The notes under the pieces are model-generated. The model had not been told where the DNA came from, did not search any database, and saw only the letters and a list, made by a program, of their open reading frames with translations. DNA of 7,583 bases, taken from Arthrobacter sp. (GTDB taxonomy: Bacteria > Actinomycetota > Actinomycetes > Actinomycetales > Micrococcaceae). The stretch covers positions 1 to 7,583 of the forward strand of contig JASLAA010000017.1 of NCBI GenBank assembly GCA_030147325.1. The letters are read 5' to 3'. A program made the translations under genes and the position numbers. Below, piece by piece: positions 1-6,362 of the stretch; the first letter of the stretch is position 1; each line of letters begins with the position of its first letter.

Positions 1-231
1 CCCGGCCACCGCCCCGATCATGGGGAGGTGCATGATCCGCCACGGAAGCTCGGCGAGTTCCCGATCGATGGATCCGAGAACGAGGGCCACCTGCCCCGAA
101 TCGGCGGCGAGGACCGCGAGCAGTCGCGCGGCCTCCTCCAGCTCCTCCCATTGGAACCGGACACCGCCCACTCCTCCGCGGATCGCCAGAGCACCGTCGT
201 CGCCCGGGACCGGCTGCAGCCGGTCCGTCAC
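1..231 (-). CDS. Hypothetical helical protein, N-terminal part only (runs off left edge)
   Basis: A frame open for 77 codons from a GTG at 229-231 to the window edge, so only the N-terminus is visible. The start overlaps the stop of the preceding minus-strand gene as GTGA, the classic arrangement for translational coupling. The visible protein opens with MTDRLQPVPGDDGALAIRGG, then a predicted amphipathic helix (about residues 26-45, rich in E, A and L), a second helical stretch (about 46-66), and a more hydrophobic segment (about 66-77, with WRIMHLPMIGAVAG) at the edge. I do not recognise the family. Its coupling to a WXG100-like protein suggests a helical partner or a larger effector-like protein whose C-terminal domain lies outside the window; that is inference. 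G/C-rich third positions support real coding. Confidence 0.6.
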   Translation of the reverse strand, partial: MTDRLQPVPGDDGALAIRGGVGGVRFQWEELEEAARLLAVLAADSGQVALVLGSIDRELAELPWRIMHLPMIGAVAG

Positions 232-536
232 TGCCCCACCTGGCGCCCGAGGTGCTCGACCTCACGGATCAGGCGGCCGTAACGATCCAGCCGGTCGGAG
301 GCCATGTCCAGCAGATCGATGGTCCGCTGGACCTCCGCGCAGCGCTCCGCGAGGTAGGACCGGAAGTTCCGTCCTGCCGGCGACTCCCAGGAGAGCAGCC
401 CGACCGATAGCGCGCGCCGCCTGATGTCCTCGAGCTGCTGCGCCTGCTGGTGAAGCCCCGCCTGCAGGGCGACGATGCTCTCGCTCGGGTCCGCGCACTG
501 TCCGGGCCCGCACCGCGCTTCCCACCACCTGTCCAT
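228..536 (-). CDS. WXG100-like small helical protein
   Basis: A 102-aa protein starting at ATG 534-536. The start is fixed by a strong ribosome binding site, GGAAGGGGA (complement of 543-551), 6 bases upstream. Two long predicted helices (about residues 20-47 and 53-97) flank a turn with W50-E51-S52, followed by PAGRNF. This resembles the helix-WxG-helix hairpin of the WXG100/ESAT-6 superfamily, whose members (about 100 aa) dimerise and are often exported by type VII secretion; here Ser replaces the Gly. Three cysteines (9, 14, 66) are unusual for that family. No signal peptide or membrane segment is visible. The stop overlaps the next gene by 4 bases, so the two are probably co-translated. 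A possible -10 element TAGCGT (complement of 567-572) would give a leader of about 25 bases, but no good -35 is seen. The WXG100 assignment is by fold pattern only and no secretion genes are visible. Confidence 0.7.
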   Translation of the reverse strand: MDRWWEARCGPGQCADPSESIVALQAGLHQQAQQLEDIRRRALSVGLLSWESPAGRNFRSYLAERCAEVQRTIDLLDMASDRLDRYGRLIREVEHLGRQVGQ

Positions 537-660
537 CGCACGTCCCCTTCCACAGCTCGGATTCCAACGCTAGGAGGGGTCTCGGGTGGCACCCGGCGGC
601 ACGCCGCCTATGTGGACAGCGACGCGGAGCCACGGGCGTTCCGCGTGAAAGGATGGGGGC
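537..660. promoter_or_regulatory. Divergent intergenic region between the WXG100-like gene and purB
   Basis: These 124 bases separate two divergently transcribed genes and must hold the leftward promoter and, most likely, the purB promoter. On the leftward strand TAGCGT (complement of 567-572) fits the actinobacterial TANNNT -10 pattern. On the rightward strand the only weak -10-like match is TATGTG at 609-614. Neither has a convincing -35. I see no riboswitch-like structure. The purB ribosome binding site is at the right end. Confidence 0.35.
647..653 (+). promoter_or_regulatory. Ribosome binding site of purB
   Basis: GAAAGGA lies 7 bases before the ATG at 661, a good Shine-Dalgarno match at the usual distance. 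It supports 661 as the purB start. Confidence 0.75.
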
Positions 661-2091
661 ATGGCTGACTCCGCGCTCTCCCGGGTTGAATTCGCTGCTC
701 TGTCCCGAGGGGAGGGGACGTCACTGACCCTCGGGCCGCTGGACGGTCGGTACAGCGCGGCGGTTGCGCCGCTCATCGACTTCCTCTCGGAGGCCGCACT
801 CAACCGGGACCGCGTGCACGTCGAGGTCGAGTGGCTGATCCACCTCACGCGCCATGCCGTACTCCCCGGCGCAGAACCCCTCACCACGGAGCAGGAGGAG
901 GCCCTGCGGGCGATCGCCCTGTCCTTCGATGCCGGGTCGGTGGGCGAGCTCGCCCAGATCGAGGCGGTCACCGTCCATGACGTCAAGGCTGTGGAGTACT
1001 ACATCGGCCGGCGCCTCGAGGGAGTCGGGATCAGCAGGCTGAAGCCCCTGATCCATTTCGGCTGCACCTCCGAGGACATCAACAACCTGGCTTACGCGCT
1101 CGGCGTCAAGGGAGCCGTCGTCGACGTCTGGCTTCCCGCTGCCCGGGATCTCGTGGCGTCCATCGCGGAGCTCGCACGCTCGTCCAGGGACACGCCCATG
1201 CTCTCCCGGACGCACGGCCAGCCCGCCACGCCCACCACCCTCGGCAAGGAGATGGCCGTCGTCGCGCACCGGCTCACGCGGCAGCTCGACCGCATCGCCG
1301 CGACCGAGTACCTCGGCAAGATCAACGGAGCGACAGGCACCTACGCGGCGCACTACGCCTCCGTCCCGCAGGCGGACTGGCAGGAGGTCTCCCGGTCCTT
1401 CGTGGAAGGTCTGGGGCTCAGCTGGAATCCCCTCACCACGCAGATCGAGTCGCACGACTGGCAGGCGGAGCTGTACTCGGACGTCGCCCGCTTCAACCGG
1501 ATCCTGCACAACTTCTGCACCGATGTGTGGAGCTACATCTCGATCGGTTACTTCGCGCAGGTCCCGGTCGCCGGCGCCACCGGGTCGTCCACCATGCCGC
1601 ACAAGGTCAACCCGATCCGCTTCGAAAACGCCGAGGCCAACCTGGAGATCTCCTCGGGTCTGCTCGACGTCCTCGCGTCCACCCTCGTGACCTCGCGCTG
1701 GCAGCGCGACCTGACGGATTCCTCGAGCCAGCGGAACATCGGCGTCGCCCTCGGCCACTCACTGCTGGCCATCTCGAACGTCGCGAAGGGCCTTGGTCGG
1801 CTCGATGTCGCGGAGGACGTCCTCGCGGCCGATCTCGACGGCAACTGGGAGGTTCTCGGTGAAGCCGTCCAGATGGTCATGCGCGCCGAGGCCATCGCGG
1901 GCGTCCCTGGCCTCGACGACCCGTACGAGCGGCTGAAGGAGCTCACCCGCGGCAACCGGGTCGACGCCGCTCGGATGCGTGAGTTCGTGGGGGGCCTCGG
2001 GCTCAGCAGGGAGGCGGAGCAGAGGCTCCTCGCCCTGACTCCTGCGGGATACACCGGCATCGCCTCGGATCTCGTGGACCACCTGGCCTGA
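661..2091 (+). CDS. purB: Adenylosuccinate lyase
   Basis: A 476-aa cytosolic enzyme of the fumarase/aspartase superfamily. It acts twice in purine synthesis: SAICAR to AICAR plus fumarate, and adenylosuccinate to AMP plus fumarate. The N-terminus carries LGPLDGRY (about residues 23-30), typical of the E. coli-type PurB subfamily, which is close to this length (E. coli about 456 aa). SRTHGQPATP has His185, matching the E. coli His171 catalytic region. The superfamily signature GSSTMPHKVNP spans residues 308-318, with the catalytic serine in the flexible loop at Ser309/Ser310. FGCTSEDINN (about residues 134-143) is the conserved substrate-binding segment. The sequence looks intact, with no frameshift. 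The start is supported by a well-placed ribosome binding site. Other purine genes are absent nearby, so purB stands alone here. Active enzymes of this family are homotetramers with shared active sites (established knowledge). Confidence 0.97.
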   Translation: MADSALSRVEFAALSRGEGTSLTLGPLDGRYSAAVAPLIDFLSEAALNRDRVHVEVEWLIHLTRHAVLPGAEPLTTEQEEALRAIALSFDAGSVGELAQIEAVTVHDVKAVEYYIGRRLEGVGISRLKPLIHFGCTSEDINNLAYALGVKGAVVDVWLPAARDLVASIAELARSSRDTPMLSRTHGQPATPTTLGKEMAVVAHRLTRQLDRIAATEYLGKINGATGTYAAHYASVPQADWQEVSRSFVEGLGLSWNPLTTQIESHDWQAELYSDVARFNRILHNFCTDVWSYISIGYFAQVPVAGATGSSTMPHKVNPIRFENAEANLEISSGLLDVLASTLVTSRWQRDLTDSSSQRNIGVALGHSLLAISNVAKGLGRLDVAEDVLAADLDGNWEVLGEAVQMVMRAEAIAGVPGLDDPYERLKELTRGNRVDAARMREFVGGLGLSREAEQRLLALTPAGYTGIASDLVDHLA

Positions 2092-2126
2092 TGCCGCTCC
2101 AACGGGCGACGCAGGGCAGCGGCCGA

Positions 2127-2148
2127 CCTCCCAGTACCGCACGGGAGG
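2127..2148 (+). promoter_or_regulatory. Candidate hairpin masking the ribosome binding site of the EEP gene
   Basis: CCTCCC (2127-2132) is perfectly complementary to GGGAGG (2143-2148), with a 10-base loop. The right arm is the Shine-Dalgarno of the gene starting at 2154. In mRNA this would be a 6-bp all-paired stem hiding the ribosome binding site. It lies in the 62-base gap after purB. The match is directly seen; a regulatory role is inference, and short complementary runs are common in GC-rich DNA. Confidence 0.35.
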
Positions 2149-2149
2149 A
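2143..2149 (+). promoter_or_regulatory. Ribosome binding site that decides the EEP gene start
   Basis: GGGAGGA lies 4 bases before the ATG at 2154. The earlier in-frame ATG at 2091, which overlaps the purB stop, has no Shine-Dalgarno in front of it and would add a low-complexity leader ahead of the conserved domain. The 2154 start is therefore preferred. Confidence 0.75.
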
Positions 2150-2153
2150 CGTC

Positions 2154-3011
2154 ATGCCACCCCCCGCATCCCCTCCGCTGCTCGGACCCAGCCGGACCGC
2201 CCTGCACGTGATGACGTTCAACATCCGCTACGACCGCCCCGCGTCCCTCCCGGGCGACGTCGACTACTGGCCGGACAGGATCGCACCCCTGCAGGATCTG
2301 CTGCGCCGCGAGGTCCCCTCCGTCCTCGGCGTACAGGAGGCCCTGCACCACCAGTTGGCCACCATCGAGGAGGCCCTCCCCCCGACGTACAGGAGGATCG
2401 GGTTCGGCAGGGAGGGCGGCAGCCGGGGAGAGTACGCGGCGGTCTTCTACGATGCCCTCCGCCTCCAGCTCATCGAGTGGGACCAGTTCTGGCTCTCCGA
2501 CACGCCGAGACTGATCGGCTCCTCCTCCTGGGGGAACGGCGTGACGCGCATCGCCACCTGGGGCCGCTTCCTCGACACCGCGACCGGCAGCGAGCTCCTG
2601 CTGGTCAACACGCATTTCGACCACGAGTCGGACAATGCACGGATCCGCAGCGCGGCGGCCGTGCTCGATCTGGTCCGCTCCTTCGACCGTCGATTGCCGA
2701 CGATGGTGATGGGCGATTTCAATTCCGACGCCGGGTCCTCCTCCGCCTACCGGTACTTCCTCCGGTCGGGTGAACTCGGCGACGCCTGGTGCCTGGCGGA
2801 TGACCGGGTGACGGCCGACGTCGGCACCTTCACCCGGTACGGGCACCCGGTGGAGGGCGGGCGCCGCATCGACTGGATCCTGACGTCACCCGACGTCCTG
2901 GTCCGTCAGGCCGCCGTGAACACCTCCACCCTGGACGGGCGCCACGCGAGTGATCACGCGCCGGTCCAGATTCTCGTGGACCTCCCCCGCAACCGCCCCG
3001 CTCCGACCTGA
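2154..3011 (+). CDS. Endonuclease/exonuclease/phosphatase (EEP) family hydrolase
   Basis: A 285-aa protein of the DNase I-like metal-dependent phosphodiesterase fold. All family motifs are present in order: MTFNIRYD with Asn23; GVQE with Glu62 (metal ligand); NTHFDHE with His154; GDFNSD with Asp188 and Asn190; RRIDWI with Asp240; and SDHAP with Asp267 and catalytic His268. The enzyme should be active. No clear signal peptide or membrane segment is seen, so it is probably cytosolic. The substrate cannot be read from sequence: members cleave DNA, RNA, phosphoinositides, sphingomyelin or small phosphoesters. The C-terminal half has YFLRSGELGDAW and an FTRYGHPVEGGRRIDWI stretch, as in small bacterial EEP proteins of unassigned substrate. 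It follows purB on the same strand after 62 bases and precedes the LMF gene by 81 bases, so read-through is possible. An extended start at 2091 is the alternative. Confidence 0.9.
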   Translation: MPPPASPPLLGPSRTALHVMTFNIRYDRPASLPGDVDYWPDRIAPLQDLLRREVPSVLGVQEALHHQLATIEEALPPTYRRIGFGREGGSRGEYAAVFYDALRLQLIEWDQFWLSDTPRLIGSSSWGNGVTRIATWGRFLDTATGSELLLVNTHFDHESDNARIRSAAAVLDLVRSFDRRLPTMVMGDFNSDAGSSSAYRYFLRSGELGDAWCLADDRVTADVGTFTRYGHPVEGGRRIDWILTSPDVLVRQAAVNTSTLDGRHASDHAPVQILVDLPRNRPAPT

Positions 3012-3033
3012 CGCTGTCAACACGCTGAATCGG

Positions 3034-3056
3034 GGCCCCGGCACCGCACGGGGTCC
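3034..3056 (+). terminator. Weak hairpin after the EEP gene
   Basis: CCCCG (3036-3040) pairs with CGGGG (3049-3053) across an 8-base loop, and GG (3034-3035) can extend to CC (3055-3056) past a one-base bulge. It begins 22 bases after the EEP stop. There is no T-tract after it, so it is at best a weak terminator or processing site. Confidence 0.25.
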
Positions 3057-3092
3057 TTGACCGCGTCCCGGACCCGGCAGGACGCTGGTCGG

Positions 3093-4535
3093 ATGGAGTG
3101 GTTGTCCGGAGTGCTGGCGGCGGAGGACTACGAGGTGGGACGCCAGATCCTGCAGCGCGGGGTCGCGGCCGTCTACCTGGTGGCTTTCCTCTCGGCGGTG
3201 GCACAGTTCCCTGCGCTGCTCGGGGAGAAAGGGCTGCTGCCCGTGCCGGTCTTCCTCGAACGGGCGGGCAAGCGGGCCGGCCCCTCCCTGTTCCGCCGGC
3301 ATTACTCGGACCGCCTGCTCCTCGCCGTCGCAGGGTCGGGTGCGGTGATGGCAGCCCTGCTCGTCCTCGGCCTCCCGCAGGCCGGTCCGCCCTGGCTGCC
3401 GATGCTGTCCTTCCTCCTGATCTGGTGGCTGTACACCTCGATCGTCAACGTGGGCCAGGTGTTCTACGGCTTCGGGTGGGAGAGCCTGCTCCTCGAAGCC
3501 GGGTTCATCGTCGCGTTCCTGGGCTCGAACGAGATGGCGCCGCCTCTCCTGGTCCTGCTGATGGTCCGCTGGCTCGTCTTCCGCCTCGAGTTCGGCGCCG
3601 GCATGATCAAGTTGCGCGGCGACCGCTCCTGGCGCGACCTCACGGCCCTGTACTACCACCACGAGACCCAGCCGATGCCCAACCCGGCCAGCCGGTTCTT
3701 CCACCTGCTGCCGAAGCCGCTGCACCGGATCGAGGTGGCGGGCAATCACGTGACGCAGGTCGCGGTGCCCTTCCTCCTCTTCGCTCCGCAGCCCGTCGCC
3801 GGTCTCGCGGCGGTCATCATGATCGTGACGCAGGCGTGGCTCGTCGTCTCGGGCAACTTCGCCTGGCTCAACACGCTGACGATCATCCTCGCCTTCGGCG
3901 CGGTCCCCGATTCCTTCTACGAGGCGGTGTTTCCCGCTGTCGACCTCTCGGGCACCTACCAGTCGACTCCGCCGTACGCCATGATCGCCGTCGTCCTGGC
4001 GATGCTCGTCCTCGCGTACCTGAGCTGGCCGTCGCTCGTGAACCTGTTCGCCCGGCACCAACTGATGAATGCGAGCTTCAATCGCTGGCACCTCGGCAAT
4101 GCCTACGGCGCGTTCGGCAGCGTCACGAAGACGCGCTACGAGGTGATCGTCGAGGGGACGCTCGACGACGTCGGCCCGGATGCGCAGTGGCGGGAGTACG
4201 AGTTCAAGGGCAAACCGGGCGACCCGGCGCGGATGCCCCGCCAGTTCGCGCCGTACCACCTGAGGCTGGACTGGATGATGTGGTTCCTGGCGCTCGGATC
4301 GGACGGGGGCTGGTTCACTCCGTTCCTGGTCAGGCTCCTGCAGGCCGATCCGTTGATCCTGAGACTGCTGCGGCGGGATCCGTTCGACGGCGTCCGCCCC
4401 CGCTACGTCCGGGCACGGATCTTCCTGTACCGCTTCTCGACGCGGGAGGAGAAACGGAGGACCGGGCTCTGGTGGATCAGGGAACCGCTGGGATTCCTCG
4501 TCCACCCGGCCTCACTGGGTCCCGGGGCCACCTGA
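3093..4535 (+). CDS. Lipase maturation factor (LMF) family integral membrane protein
   Basis: A 480-aa polytopic membrane protein resembling the LMF1 family, whose vertebrate members sit in the ER and help lipoprotein lipases fold. The role of bacterial members is not established. Family-like segments include the N-terminal MEWL followed by LLGEKGLLPVP (about 42-52), VNVGQVFYGFGWESLLLEAGF (about 118-138), FRLEFGAGMIKLRGDRSWRDLTALYYHHETQPMPNP (about 163-198) and the soluble C-terminal part YEFKGKPGDPARMPRQFAPYHLRLDWMMWF (about 369-398). Hydrophobic segments are near residues 22-40, 74-96, 102-120, 131-165, 222-253, 257-275 and 294-314. ATG 3093 is preferred because family members begin close to MEWL and GGCAGGA lies at 3076-3082, 10 bases upstream. 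An in-frame TTG at 3057 would add 12 unlikely residues. The last 24 bases overlap the convergent 2H phosphoesterase gene. Length is normal and no break is seen. Confidence 0.88.
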   Translation: MEWLSGVLAAEDYEVGRQILQRGVAAVYLVAFLSAVAQFPALLGEKGLLPVPVFLERAGKRAGPSLFRRHYSDRLLLAVAGSGAVMAALLVLGLPQAGPPWLPMLSFLLIWWLYTSIVNVGQVFYGFGWESLLLEAGFIVAFLGSNEMAPPLLVLLMVRWLVFRLEFGAGMIKLRGDRSWRDLTALYYHHETQPMPNPASRFFHLLPKPLHRIEVAGNHVTQVAVPFLLFAPQPVAGLAAVIMIVTQAWLVVSGNFAWLNTLTIILAFGAVPDSFYEAVFPAVDLSGTYQSTPPYAMIAVVLAMLVLAYLSWPSLVNLFARHQLMNASFNRWHLGNAYGAFGSVTKTRYEVIVEGTLDDVGPDAQWREYEFKGKPGDPARMPRQFAPYHLRLDWMMWFLALGSDGGWFTPFLVRLLQADPLILRLLRRDPFDGVRPRYVRARIFLYRFSTREEKRRTGLWWIREPLGFLVHPASLGPGAT

Positions 4536-5075
4536 GCCGGCGGACGACGGCACGCCGCCTCCGCCGAGGAGCACGAGCCGTTTCTCCTGCGCGTCCCAGC
4601 GCCGCACGATTCCAGCGCCGAGCTGCTCGGACGGCCGGTTCCTCAGGATGCCGAGAGCTGCCGCCAGTTGCTCGGCGGACAGGCCGTGGGCGAGGGTGAC
4701 ATGCGGTGTCCATGCACCACTGACGGTCGTGGGAACTGCTCCCCCGACGCCGTCGAGGACTCCCCAGATGCGTCGGTGCAACTCGGTCAACGCGTCTCCC
4801 GCCACGACCTGGCGGGCCAGGACGAAGCTCCGCCGGGTCGGGAAGACGAGGAATCCCGCGGTGACCAGCGGTACTTGCCCGTCGGACGCGGCCGCCAGCC
4901 CCTCGTCATACCGGTCGTCGATGCGTGCCGCTGCTGCAAGCGTGATGTGCGGGGCGTTGCTCGAGGACTGATGACGTGACTGGTTGGGCAGGCCCTCGGC
5001 CTCCAACGCCGCCCAGTCCTCCAGCAGGAACAGATCCGACGGCGGGTCGAGCAGGAGTTCCACGCTATCCGCCAT
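4512..5075 (-). CDS. 2H phosphoesterase, 2'-5' RNA ligase family
   Basis: A 187-aa protein with the two HxT motifs that define the 2H phosphoesterase superfamily: PHITLA with His43 and Thr45, and TPHVTLA with His125 and Thr127. The 82-residue spacing between the histidines fits two pseudo-symmetric lobes. Relatives act on 2',3'-cyclic or 2'-5' phosphodiesters in RNA or on nucleotide cyclic phosphates (ligase, ThpR, cyclic phosphodiesterase types). Sequence alone does not pick one. It is a cytosolic protein with no signal peptide. The start ATG 5073-5075 follows AGGGG (complement of 5080-5084) by 4 bases. The C-terminus (about 171-187) is a Gly/Ser-rich tail that overlaps the end of the LMF gene by 24 bases. 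It sits 33 bases downstream of the FHA gene on the same strand, so it is probably the last gene of that unit. Confidence 0.85.
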   Translation of the reverse strand: MADSVELLLDPPSDLFLLEDWAALEAEGLPNQSRHQSSSNAPHITLAAAARIDDRYDEGLAAASDGQVPLVTAGFLVFPTRRSFVLARQVVAGDALTELHRRIWGVLDGVGGAVPTTVSGAWTPHVTLAHGLSAEQLAAALGILRNRPSEQLGAGIVRRWDAQEKRLVLLGGGGVPSSAGSGGPGTQ

Positions 5076-5108
5076 GCCGCCCCTGCACCCCGATCGGCCC
5101 CGCCCCGG

Positions 5109-6029
5109 TCATCCGCGCGGAGGCCGCCGGAAGTCCCCGACACCCGCGGAACCGTCCACTTCCGTGGCACCCGTCCGCGGGTTCTGCTGGGGGCGCTGAT
5201 AGGACAGCTCGCCGCCGTTGCGGCCCCCGAACGGCCTCCCGTGGTCCGCGTACTCCTCCCGGAAGAAGGCCAGAGCCCACTGTCCCAGCTGGATACGAGC
5301 ACCGGTACGGAGCGTGGACCGTTCCCGGCCGTTGACGCTGCCCGTGATGACGCCGTGCGGCACGAGGACGTACTCGTCGTCGGCAGTGTGCATCACCTCG
5401 GCGTGCAGGTCGTCCAGTCCGGCCAGCTTCAGCATCGCCTGCTCGCCGCCACCGATCGTGGTGCGGTCCTCCGTCAGTTCGAACTCGCGCGGCACCTGCC
5501 CGTTCCACGTCTCCGAATTCTGCACGAGGATCAACCGCGGGCGACCACCACCGTGCACGTAGTGGGTCGTCGTGATGGTGCGCTTGATCCGACGGTTCAC
5601 GGTCGGCACCAGCGGGAAGGGCGTGGACGGAGGCAGGAGCGACTGCGCCTCCCCCTTCTCGAGGGCGCGGCGGCCCAACCCGAGCAGGGGTGCGAGCGCG
5701 CCCGGTGACCCGAGCCGGATGTGTGGCGATCTGGTGAGCAGCCGCTGCGCCATGGTGGTGTTGATGGCGCCGATACTGACCAGCAGGCCCTTCGGCCCGG
5801 TGATCGAGACCGACAGTCCGCGCCGCGCCAGTTCCTTCGCGATGGTTCGCACCTGCCCGACCCCGGGCAGGGTGTTTCCCCTGAAAGCGGCTGGATCGTC
5901 GACGAAGATGTCCACCCCCGTGCCGGCGGCCTTGACGGTGCCGGACAGCCCTGCCTCCGGTTTTCCTCCGACGGCGGGTTCCCCGAGCGTGAACTCCAGG
6001 TCGATGTCGAGCCTGAGTGACGAGGCCAT
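5109..6029 (-). CDS. FHA domain protein with an unrecognised N-terminal domain
   Basis: A 306-aa protein. Residues 1 to about 110 form an alpha/beta domain I do not recognise (LRLDIDLEF at the start, TVKAAGTGVDIFVDDP, then GLSVSITGPKGLLVSIG). A linker (about 111-160) has the basic NRRIKRTITTT. Residues about 165-258 match an FHA phosphopeptide-binding fold: TTIGGGEQ (about 190-196), LHAEV with His209, SVNGRE with Asn233-Gly234, and TGARIQLGQWALAFF (about 242-256). The Arg normally following the first conserved Gly (GR) is Gly194, and the usual Ser before the His is not at its place, so phosphothreonine binding may be weak or altered. The tail (about 260-306) is Gly/Pro/Arg-rich and probably disordered. 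ATG 6027-6029 is chosen because longer frames would overlap the upstream 82-aa gene. Its ribosome site (AGGGA, only one base away) is poor, and translation may depend on the upstream gene 16 bases before it. Confidence 0.85.
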   Translation of the reverse strand: MASSLRLDIDLEFTLGEPAVGGKPEAGLSGTVKAAGTGVDIFVDDPAAFRGNTLPGVGQVRTIAKELARRGLSVSITGPKGLLVSIGAINTTMAQRLLTRSPHIRLGSPGALAPLLGLGRRALEKGEAQSLLPPSTPFPLVPTVNRRIKRTITTTHYVHGGGRPRLILVQNSETWNGQVPREFELTEDRTTIGGGEQAMLKLAGLDDLHAEVMHTADDEYVLVPHGVITGSVNGRERSTLRTGARIQLGQWALAFFREEYADHGRPFGGRNGGELSYQRPQQNPRTGATEVDGSAGVGDFRRPPRG

Positions 6030-6045
6030 GTCCCTGGTTCCGGGA

Positions 6046-6294
6046 TCAGCTGGCGGAGGTGCCGGAGCCGCCGACGGCATTGTCACTCGTGGTGATGCGC
6101 AGCGTCCCGTTGAACTTCCAGGTGGCGCGGGGAGCATCCGGGCCGATGTCGCGCGGGACCTCGACGGTCATGTCCTCGAGCGTGTAGTTGATCGCGGCGC
6201 CGCGACCGGTCAGGTAGGACCACATCTCCTCGGCGAGGTCGGTCCAGTCGCGGATGGTGTGGGACTCGCCGGAAAGTGAGGTGTTCTCAGTCAT
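6046..6294 (-). CDS. Unrecognised 82-aa acidic protein upstream of the FHA gene
   Basis: A small soluble protein of 82 aa with no signal peptide or membrane segment. It has one predicted helix (about residues 12-31, TIRDWTDLAEEMWSYLTGRG) followed by a probable beta-rich half (INYTLEDMTVEVPRD, then ATWKFNGTLRITTSDN) and a Gly/Ser-rich tail. I do not know the family and give no function. The start ATG 6292-6294 is preferred over an ATG 24 bases upstream because GAAGGA (complement of 6301-6306) sits 6 bases before it. The FHA gene begins 16 bases after its stop, so the two are very likely co-transcribed and may act together. Strong third-position G/C bias and the good ribosome binding site support real coding. 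Confidence 0.8.
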   Translation of the reverse strand: MTENTSLSGESHTIRDWTDLAEEMWSYLTGRGAAINYTLEDMTVEVPRDIGPDAPRATWKFNGTLRITTSDNAVGGSGTSAS

Positions 6295-6300
6295 GTCGAT

Positions 6301-6306
6301 TCCTTC
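6301..6306 (-). promoter_or_regulatory. Ribosome binding site of the 82-aa gene
   Basis: Read on the minus strand this is GAAGGA, 6 bases before ATG 6292-6294. It decides the shorter start over the ATG at 6316-6318, which has no such site. Confidence 0.75.
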
Positions 6307-6362
6307 GTCGGTGATCAAACAATGACAGACGTCCTCTAACTCCGTCTGACTCGGTACCGCCC

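Noticed and set aside
20..424. Plus-strand open frames opposite the WXG100-like genes
   Set aside because: Their translations are Ser/Arg/Pro-rich shadows. The minus-strand frames have a strong ribosome site, a GTGA coupled overlap and helical patterns.
1548..2846. A 432-codon minus-strand frame opposite purB and the EEP gene
   Set aside because: It spans two well-supported plus-strand genes, has no recognisable motif and no ribosome site, and is explained by G/C codon bias.
2886..4505. A 539-codon open frame on the minus strand opposite the LMF gene
   Set aside because: It is rich in Arg, Glu, Gln, Asp, His and Pro with no domain pattern, which is what the complement of a GC-rich coding frame gives. 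The plus-strand gene has clear family motifs and membrane segments.
4538..4566. Possible hairpin CGGCGG/CCGCCG just after the LMF stop, as a terminator
   Set aside because: It lies inside the coding sequence of the 2H gene, has several competing pairings typical of GC-rich codons, and no T-tract.
3098..4699. A 533-codon plus-strand frame overlapping the LMF gene
   Set aside because: Its translation is Arg/Pro/Ala/Gly-rich low-complexity sequence, a shifted-frame shadow of the LMF and 2H genes.
6030..6137. Extended N-terminus (36 more residues) for the FHA protein from 6137
   Set aside because: It would overlap most of the C-terminal half of the 82-aa gene and adds a Pro/Ala/Ser-rich stretch; the ATG at 6029 falls just after the 82-aa stop.
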